A DNA stretch of 10,221 nt from an uncultured Collinsella sp. (GTDB lineage Bacteria > Actinomycetota > Coriobacteriia > Coriobacteriales > Coriobacteriaceae). The stretch lies in contig CAAFOA010000355.1 in the NCBI GenBank assembly GCA_900764415.1, forward strand, positions 1 through 10,221, in the 5' to 3' direction. Numbering within the stretch: position 1 is the first letter of the stretch; every line of letters begins with the position of its first letter. A program made the position numbers and the translations under genes. The notes under the pieces were generated by a model that saw nothing but the letters and a program-made list of their open reading frames with translations, did not search any database and was not told where the DNA came from. Below, piece by piece: positions 5,454-10,221 of this stretch.

Positions 5454-6839
5454 ATGGCTAAAGAACTCGATTTCGACGCTATCAAGGCTGCTGCTGAGTC
5501 CCACCGTGCTGATATGACGCGTTTTCTTCGCGCTATGATCTCCCATCCCTCTGAGTCTTGCGAGGAGGGTGAGGTTGTCGCCTGCATCAAGGCCGAGATG
5601 GAGAGCCTTGGCTATGACGAGGTCAAGGTCGACGGCCTGGGCAACGTTATGGGCTTTATGGGCGAGGGCGACAAGATCATCGCCATCGACTCTCACATCG
5701 ACACCGTCGGCATCGGCAACATCGAGAACTGGGACGCCGATCCCTATGAGGGCTACGAGACCGACGAGATTATCTACGGCCGCGGTGGCTCCGACCAGGA
5801 GGGTGGCATGGCTTCTGCTACCTATGCTGCCAAGATGATGAAGGACATGGGCCTCATCCCCGAGGGCTACAAGATCATGGTCGTCGGCACCGTCCAGGAA
5901 GAGGACTGCGACGGCATGTGCTGGCAGTACATCTACAACAAGGATGGCATTAAGCCCGAGTTCGTCATTTCCACCGAGCCCACCGACGGCGGCATCTATC
6001 GCGGTCACCGCGGCCGTATGGAGATCCGCGTCGACGTTCACGGCACCTCCTGCCACGGCTCCGCTCCCGACCGCGGCGACAACGCCATCTACAAGATGGC
6101 CGATATCATCGCCGACGTCCGCGCCCTCAACAACAACGGCTGCGACGAGTCGACCGACATCAAGGGCCTCGTCAAGATGCTCGACCCCAAGTACAACCCC
6201 GAGCACTTTGAGGACGCCCGCTTCCTGGGCCGCGGCACCTGCACCGTCAGCCAGATCTTCTACACCAGCCCCAGCCGCTGCGCTGTCGCTGACTCCTGCG
6301 CCATCTCCATCGACCGTCGCATGACCGCCGGTGAGACCTGGGAGTCCTGCCTGGACGAGATCCGCAACCTGCCGGCCGCCAAGAAGTACGGCGACGACGT
6401 GAAGGTCTCCATGTACATGTACGACCGTCCGTCCTGGACCGGCGAGGTCTACGAGACCGAGGCTTACTTCCCCACGTGGATCAACAAGGAGACCGCTCCG
6501 CACGTCAAGGCCCTCGTCGACGCCCACAAGGCTATGTTCGGTGACGAGCGCATCGGCTGCGAGCCCAGCATGGACAAGCGCACCGGTCGTCCGCTGTGCG
6601 ACAAGTGGACCTTCTCCACGAACTGCGTTTCCATCCAGGGCCGCTATGGCATCCCCTGCGTCGGCTTTGGCCCGGGTGCCGAGTCTCAGGCTCACGCTCC
6701 CAACGAGGTCACCTACAAGGACGACCTGGTCACCGCTGCCGCCATGTATGTGGCTGCCCTGAACCTCTACGATCCGAGCCAGGCCGATGGCGATGCCACC
6801 GTGTTCCGCGCCGGTCTGACCAACAACAAGATCGACTAG
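5454..6839 (+). CDS. ygeY: M20-family metallohydrolase YgeY
   Basis: A 461-residue zinc-dependent amidohydrolase of the M20/ArgE/DapE group, annotated in databases as a putative selenium-metabolism hydrolase because it accompanies molybdenum hydroxylase genes. The two-metal site looks complete: H81 and D83 (DSHIDTVG), bridging D114 (GGSDQEGG), catalytic E149 and ligand E150 (VQEED), E175 (STEPTD) and H414 (SQAHAPNE). The lid or dimerisation domain starts near [10 protein letters not shown] and includes [10 protein letters not shown]. No signal peptide is present, so it acts in the cytoplasm. GAAAGG lies 9 nt upstream of the ATG. Lying between ygeX and ygeW, its likely job is to hydrolyse an N-carbamoyl or N-acyl bond on a diaminopropionate derivative and so feed YgeX. 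The exact substrate is inferred, and peptidase activity remains an alternative. Confidence 0.93.
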   Translation: MAKELDFDAIKAAAESHRADMTRFLRAMISHPSESCEEGEVVACIKAEMESLGYDEVKVDGLGNVMGFMGEGDKIIAIDSHIDTVGIGNIENWDADPYEGYETDEIIYGRGGSDQEGGMASATYAAKMMKDMGLIPEGYKIMVVGTVQEEDCDGMCWQYIYNKDGIKPEFVISTEPTDGGIYRGHRGRMEIRVDVHGTSCHGSAPDRGDNAIYKMADIIADVRALNNNGCDESTDIKGLVKMLDPKYNPEHFEDARFLGRGTCTVSQIFYTSPSRCAVADSCAISIDRRMTAGETWESCLDEIRNLPAAKKYGDDVKVSMYMYDRPSWTGEVYETEAYFPTWINKETAPHVKALVDAHKAMFGDERIGCEPSMDKRTGRPLCDKWTFSTNCVSIQGRYGIPCVGFGPGAESQAHAPNEVTYKDDLVTAAAMYVAALNLYDPSQADGDATVFRAGLTNNKID

Positions 6840-6861
6840 TCCCATTCCTCGATCTTGTTGA

Positions 6862-6886
6862 GCCGGGGGCAGTTTATGCCCCCGGC
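6862..6886 (+). promoter_or_regulatory. Perfect 10-bp GC-rich hairpin between ygeY and ygeW
   Basis: GCCGGGGGCA (6862-6871) and TGCCCCCGGC (6877-6886) form a perfect stem with a 5-nt loop, 22 bp after the ygeY stop. No T-run follows (GCCTCCTGTT), so it is not a standard intrinsic terminator. It may protect the 3' end of a processed ygeX-ygeY message or work with Rho. About 10 bp later a TTGACT (6895-6900) resembles a -35 box, but the -10 match is poor. Confidence 0.55.
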
Positions 6887-7040
6887 GCCTCCTGTTGACT
6901 TGGGGCCCGCGGTCGTTATCTCCCATGCTTCCTCGACGGTGGCGGGTCCTCGTCATAGCGCTTTGCATGTTCTAGCCACACGCGCATGCCGGAGCGCATC
7001 TACTCATTGCGATCGTTTCACCTTTAGAAAGGACATTTAC

Positions 7041-8243
7041 ATGGACGCCAAGTTTACCGAGCTCGTCGAGCAGCTGAACGGCCTCGACTTTAATGGTATG
7101 TACGGCAGCGACTTCCTGCACACCTGGGATAAGACCACCGATGAGCTCAAGGCGCTCTACATCGTCGCCGACGCTCTGCGCGAGCTGCGCGAGAACAACG
7201 TTTCGTCCAAGATCTTCGATTCGGGCCTGGCCGTCTCGCTGTTCCGCGACAACTCCACCCGTACGCGCTTCTCCTTCTCTAAGGCCGCCAACCTGCTCGG
7301 CCTTGAGCTGCAGGACCTGGACGAGAAGAAGTCCCAGATCGCTCACGGCGAGACCGTCCGCGAGACCGCTACCATGATTTCCTTCATGGCCGACGTCATC
7401 GGCATCCGCGACGACATGTACATCGGCAAGGGCGACGCCTACATGGCTGAGGTCTCCGAGTCTGTCCAGCAGGCTTACGAGGACGGCGTTCTGGATCACC
7501 GTCCCACGCTCATCTCCCTGCAGTCCGACTCCGATCACCCCACGCAGTCCTCTGCCGACATGCTCTACCTCATCAACGAGTTTGGCGGTCTTGAGAACCT
7601 CAAGGGCAAGAAGGTTGCCGTCACCTGGGCCTATTCGCCCTCTTACGGCAAGCCGCTGTCCTGCCCGCAGTCGCTGATCAGCCTGCTGCCCCGCTTTGGC
7701 ATGGACGTCACCCTGGCTCACCCCGAGGGCTACGACCTCATGCCCGAGGGCGGCGAGCGCGCCAAGACCTATGCCGCCGAGTCCGGCACCACCTTTAAGC
7801 AGGTCAACACCATGGCCGAGGCCTTCGAGGGCGCCGACATCGTGATCCCCAAGAGCTGGGCTCCGTTTGCCGCCATGGAGAAGCGCACCAACCTGTACGC
7901 CGAGGGCGACGACGCCGGCATCGCAGCGCTCGAGAAGGAGCTGCTCGCCCAGAACGCCACCCATCAGGACTGGTGCTCCACGACCGAGCTCATGGAGAAG
8001 ACTGCCAACGGCCAGGACACCATCTTTATGCACCCGCTGCCCGCCGACATCTCCGGTGTCTCCTGCGAGCACGGCGAGGTCAACGCCGACGTCTTCGACA
8101 TGCACCGCGTGGGCATGTACAAGGAGGCCAGCTACAAGCCGTACGCCATCGCAGCCATGATGTTCCTGCAGAAGGTTGCCGATCCCGCCGCTACCCTCAA
8201 GGCCCTCGACGAGCGTAACACCGCCCGTTGGTTCCAGGCCTAA
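7041..8243 (+). CDS. ygeW: Knotted carbamoyltransferase YgeW
   Basis: A 400-residue member of the aspartate/ornithine carbamoyltransferase superfamily. It has the carbamoyl-phosphate loop FRDNSTRTRFSF (STRTR at 72-76), the HPTQ motif (166-169) within DSDHPTQSSADM, and the HPLP motif (331-334) followed by ADISGVSCEHGEV. TWAYSPSYGKPLSCPQ (195-210) is the segment typical of YgeW and the knotted subgroup rather than of OTCase or ATCase. In E. coli the protein's substrate was long unknown. The frame runs upstream to 6855, but the ATG at 7041 is preferred since AAAGGA lies 7 nt before it and alignment to the family starts there. It is followed 14 bp later by carbamate kinase, so the likely physiological direction is phosphorolysis of a ureido compound to carbamoyl phosphate (inference), as in catabolic OTCase-ArcC pairs. 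Confidence 0.94.
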   Translation: MDAKFTELVEQLNGLDFNGMYGSDFLHTWDKTTDELKALYIVADALRELRENNVSSKIFDSGLAVSLFRDNSTRTRFSFSKAANLLGLELQDLDEKKSQIAHGETVRETATMISFMADVIGIRDDMYIGKGDAYMAEVSESVQQAYEDGVLDHRPTLISLQSDSDHPTQSSADMLYLINEFGGLENLKGKKVAVTWAYSPSYGKPLSCPQSLISLLPRFGMDVTLAHPEGYDLMPEGGERAKTYAAESGTTFKQVNTMAEAFEGADIVIPKSWAPFAAMEKRTNLYAEGDDAGIAALEKELLAQNATHQDWCSTTELMEKTANGQDTIFMHPLPADISGVSCEHGEVNADVFDMHRVGMYKEASYKPYAIAAMMFLQKVADPAATLKALDERNTARWFQA

Positions 8244-8257
8244 AGCTGGGCTGAGAA

Positions 8258-9208
8258 ATGGCTAAGCGTATCGTTGTCGCCCTGGGCGGAAACGCCCTTG
8301 GCGCCAACCTTCCCGAGCAGATGGAGGCCGTCAAGACGACTTCCAAGGCTATCGTCGACCTGATCGAGGAGGGCAACGAGGTCGTCGTCGTGCACGGCAA
8401 CGGTCCCCAGGTGGGCATGATCGCCAACGCGATGGCTGAGCTCACGCGCTCTAATCCTCAGAAGTACGTTCCCTGCCCGCTGTCCGTTTGCGGCGCCATG
8501 AGCCAGGGCTACATTGGCTATGACCTGCAAAATGCGCTGCGCGAGGAAATGCTCGACCGCAATATCGACAAGGGTGTCGCCACCGTGCTCACCCAGGTCG
8601 AGGTTGCGGCAGACGACCCGGCCTTTGCCGACCCGGTCAAGCCGATTGGTCCGTGGATGAGCGAGGCCGAGGCCAAGGAGCTGGAGGCCGATCGCGGCTA
8701 TCAGTTCATCCACGACGAGAAGCAGGGCTTCCGTCGCGTGGTTGCCTCGCCCAAGCCCGTGAACATCGTCGAGCTCGACACCATTAAGTCGCTCGTCGAG
8801 TCCAACCACGTGGTGATCTCCTGCGGCGGTGGCGGTATTCCCGTCACCAAGGCCCAGGGCAACCACCTTAAGGGCGCTGCCGCCGTCATCGATAAGGACT
8901 TTGCGGCCGAGAAACTCGCCGAACAGCTCGATGCCGATGCCCTGGTTATCCTGACGGCCGTGGAGAAGGTTGCCATTGGCTTTGGCACCGACCACGAGCA
9001 GTGGCTCGACACGTTGACCGCGGCTGACGTAAAGCGTCTGTCCGAGGCCAACGAGTTCGGTCGCGGCTCCATGCTGCCCAAGGTTCAGGCCGCCTCGACG
9101 TTTGCCGAGAGCAAGCCGGGCCGCACAGCGCTCATCACGCTGCTCGAGAAGGCGCGCGATGGCCTTGCCGGCAAGACCGGTACCACGTTTACCGGCGACG
9201 CTGAGTAG
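8258..9208 (+). CDS. arcC: Carbamate kinase
   Basis: A 316-residue amino-acid-kinase-fold enzyme that makes ATP and carbamate from carbamoyl phosphate and ADP; the carbamate falls apart to ammonia and CO2. The motifs are intact: VALGGNALG (7-15), VHGNGPQVG (45-53), SQGYIGYDLQNAL (82-94), PVKPIGP with K128, CGGGGIPV (189-196), AVIDKDFAAEKLA with K213, and GSMLPKVQAA (270-279). Length is usual for ArcC (about 310). It starts only 14 bp after ygeW and has a weak ribosome binding site (GGGCTGAGA), which suggests translational coupling. The E. coli counterpart in the same locus is yqeA. Here it would collect the energy of the pathway. It is followed by a terminator-like hairpin at 9226-9260. Confidence 0.96.
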   Translation: MAKRIVVALGGNALGANLPEQMEAVKTTSKAIVDLIEEGNEVVVVHGNGPQVGMIANAMAELTRSNPQKYVPCPLSVCGAMSQGYIGYDLQNALREEMLDRNIDKGVATVLTQVEVAADDPAFADPVKPIGPWMSEAEAKELEADRGYQFIHDEKQGFRRVVASPKPVNIVELDTIKSLVESNHVVISCGGGGIPVTKAQGNHLKGAAAVIDKDFAAEKLAEQLDADALVILTAVEKVAIGFGTDHEQWLDTLTAADVKRLSEANEFGRGSMLPKVQAASTFAESKPGRTALITLLEKARDGLAGKTGTTFTGDAE

Positions 9209-9225
9209 GCATATCTGCACCATTG

Positions 9226-9260
9226 AGGAGGGTGCCCTGCGTCGCGGGGTGCCCTCCTTT
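9226..9260 (+). terminator. Probable Rho-independent terminator after carbamate kinase
   Basis: AGGAGGG (9226-9232) pairs with CCCTCCT (9252-9258). The stem continues through two G-U pairs into CCCTGC / GCGGGG (9235-9240 / 9244-9249) around a GTC loop, giving a long hairpin. Only a short TTT (9258-9260) follows. Termination is probably partial, which would lower but not abolish read-through into ygfJ. Confidence 0.6.
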
Positions 9261-9385
9261 GTGCTATGGAGAGCCAAGGGGCGTTCGCTGGAAAACGAGC
9301 GCATGCCTGTTCTGACGGAGTGCGAGCTTGGTATGGTGGGTATAGCAACTATGGTGTCCAAGGCGGCCAGGGGAGGTTTGCGGAG

Positions 9386-10000
9386 ATGAAACTCGGTTGC
9401 GTCATTATGGCTTCGGGCGAGGGCAAGCGGTTTGGCTCTAACAAGATGCTCGCCGATATCCATGGCGAGCCGCTGATTGCCCGGACCATCGATTCGGTTC
9501 CCCGGGGCTTTGACGTCGTGGTTTCGACGCGTTGGCCCGAGGTCGCCCAGATTTGCGAGGACAAGCATTGTTCGTGCGTGTTGCACGATGGCGAGCTGCG
9601 CAGCGAAAGCGTCCGTGCGGGCCTTTCGTGGGGAGTCGAACGCAACTGGAAAGGTTGCCTCTTTTTGCCGGGCGACCAGCCGCTCGTGAGTTCGGATTCT
9701 TTTGATGCCATGGTTCGTGCATTTGACGAGCGTGGCCGCAAGCATCCGGTGCGTCTTGCGTGCAACGGTGAGCCTTCGAGCCCGGTGCTCTTTCCGGCGG
9801 AACTGTTCGATGCGCTTATGTGTCTTGAGGGCAAGGACGGCGGCGGTTCGATCCTCAAGGACCGTACCGACGTGGTGCTGGTCGATGCGCGTGCCTACGA
9901 GCTGTGGGACGTCGATACCACCAAGGGACAGCGACGCATAACGGAGCATATCGCCGCCTGCTCGCATTTTGATCGCGTGGCCAACAGCATCAATCAATAA
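9386..10000 (+). CDS. ygfJ: MobA/MocA-like nucleotidyltransferase YgfJ
   Basis: A 204-residue NTP-transferase of the MobA/MocA family, which attaches CMP (or GMP) to molybdopterin when the cofactor is finished for molybdenum hydroxylases. The N-terminal VIMASGEGKRFGSNKML (6-22) is the nucleotide-binding signature. HDGELRSESVRAGLSWG (67-83) is the middle motif, and FLPGDQPLV (93-101) holds the metal-binding D97. EPSSPVLFP (129-137), GKDGGGSIL and DVDTTKGQRRI close the fold. GGGGAGG lies 9 nt upstream of the ATG at 9386; an in-frame ATG at 9266 would add 40 residues that read as the arcC-ygfJ gap. It ends 9 bp before the hydantoinase gene and so shares a transcript with it. Presence here predicts a xanthine-dehydrogenase-like enzyme nearby, off the right edge. 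GMP against CMP specificity cannot be read safely. Confidence 0.88.
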   Translation: MKLGCVIMASGEGKRFGSNKMLADIHGEPLIARTIDSVPRGFDVVVSTRWPEVAQICEDKHCSCVLHDGELRSESVRAGLSWGVERNWKGCLFLPGDQPLVSSDSFDAMVRAFDERGRKHPVRLACNGEPSSPVLFPAELFDALMCLEGKDGGGSILKDRTDVVLVDARAYELWDVDTTKGQRRITEHIAACSHFDRVANSINQ

Positions 10001-10009
10001 GGAGCAATT

Positions 10010-10201
10010 ATGATCATCATCAAAAACGGCGCGCTCGTGACGCCACAGGGGCTTCGCCGCGCCGATCTTGCCATGGATGGCGATAAGATCGTACGGATCG
10101 CCGCGGCGATTGAGCCGGCCGAGGGCGATACCGTCGAGGATGCCACGGGCTGCTGGGTGTTTCCCGGCTTTATCGACGGCCACACGCACATGCAGTGCTG
10201 G
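10010..10201 (+). CDS. hyuA: Dihydropyrimidinase/hydantoinase, N-terminal fragment cut by the contig end
   Basis: The first 64 codons of a cyclic amidohydrolase that opens hydantoin or dihydropyrimidine rings. The protein starts MIIIKNGALVTPQGL, has the usual small N-terminal beta-sandwich strands (ADLAMDGDKIVRIA), and reaches VFPGFIDGHTHMQ (50-62) with the first two metal ligands H58 and H60. AAGGAG lies 5 nt before the ATG, and the gene starts 9 bp after ygfJ. At 10202 the frame runs into adapter sequence (LSLIHI), so nothing after W64 is genuine; a full protein would have about 450-460 residues. By gene neighbourhood it corresponds to E. coli ygeZ/hyuA. An SsnA-type aminohydrolase is an alternative, since both share this N-terminal pattern, but MIIIKNGxLVTP favours hydantoinase. 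Confidence 0.85.
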
Positions 10202-10221
10202 CTGTCTCTTATACACATCTC
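10202..10221 (-). other. Nextera/Tn5 mosaic-end adapter, right edge
   Basis: CTGTCTCTTATACACATCT at 10202-10220 is the exact reverse complement of the mosaic end at 1-19. The final C at 10221 fits the next base of the standard adapter. Minus-strand translations beginning MCIRDS or MYKRQ arise from this adapter. Confidence 0.97.

Noticed and set aside
5447..5461. Four-codon frame (ATG AAT AAT GGC TAA) overlapping the ygeY start
   Set aside because: It lies too close to the AAGG at 5441-5444 to be initiated well, and such a short overlap is expected by chance.
5445..6968. 507-codon minus frame opposite ygeY
   Set aside because: Same pattern: Val/Gly/Asp/His-rich shadow of a GC-rich coding strand, no domain, and every catalytic residue is accounted for on the plus strand.
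6972..8105. 377-codon minus frame opposite ygeW
   Set aside because: Shadow frame with low-complexity Val/Gly/His/Leu composition; ygeW is certain.
8240..10216. 658-codon minus frame spanning arcC, ygfJ and the hydantoinase start
   Set aside because: It begins inside the adapter (MYKRQ), crosses three well-supported plus-strand genes and a terminator hairpin, and shows no family signature.
1..10221. tRNA, rRNA, CRISPR array or phage genes
   Set aside because: No cloverleaf, regularly spaced repeats, integrase or structural phage motifs were seen on either strand.

Overview
The window is a 10.2 kb piece of high-GC bacterial DNA bounded at both ends by a Nextera/Tn5 mosaic-end adapter (1-19 and 10202-10220), so the genomic insert is about 20-10201. 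Codon use, GC-rich coding with GC-poor regulatory gaps, AAGGAG-type ribosome binding sites, and the gene families point to a gut actinobacterium of the Coriobacteriia, most likely Collinsella. That placement rests on general resemblance, not on a marker gene.

Left half (20-3235). First comes the tail end of an unidentified, apparently frame-broken gene (to 150), then about 460 bp with no convincing gene but with a possible terminator hairpin. Next are a DEDDh-type 3'-5' exonuclease on the plus strand (609-1343, GTG start) and two minus-strand genes of unknown function: a 140-residue protein (1454-1876), and a 338-residue protein with a long disordered N-terminal region and one C-terminal membrane segment (2094-3110). 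A strong minus-strand terminator lies at 2021-2064.

Right half (3236-10201). A YheO-like PAS/HTH regulator on the minus strand (3236-3889) is divergent from a plus-strand catabolic gene series: ygeX (2,3-diaminopropionate ammonia-lyase), ygeY (M20 metallohydrolase), ygeW (knotted carbamoyltransferase homologue), arcC/yqeA (carbamate kinase), ygfJ/mocA-like nucleotidyltransferase, and the first 64 codons of a dihydropyrimidinase/hydantoinase (hyuA/ygeZ-like) cut by the contig end. This is the same family set as the E. coli yge/yqe locus, in a different order and with a different kind of regulator.

A coherent reading (inference) is an anaerobic route for ureido compounds from purine or hydantoin breakdown. 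The hydantoinase opens a ring. YgeW passes a carbamoyl group to phosphate and carbamate kinase makes ATP from it. YgeY hydrolyses the remaining amide or ureido bond. YgeX turns 2,3-diaminopropionate into pyruvate and ammonia. The ygfJ product would serve a molybdenum hydroxylase encoded off the window. The regulator-ygeX gap holds two nearly identical 15-bp palindromes (AACAAA-N3-TTTGTT) whose centres are 51 bp apart; these are the best candidates for the regulator's operators and the most interesting non-coding signal here.
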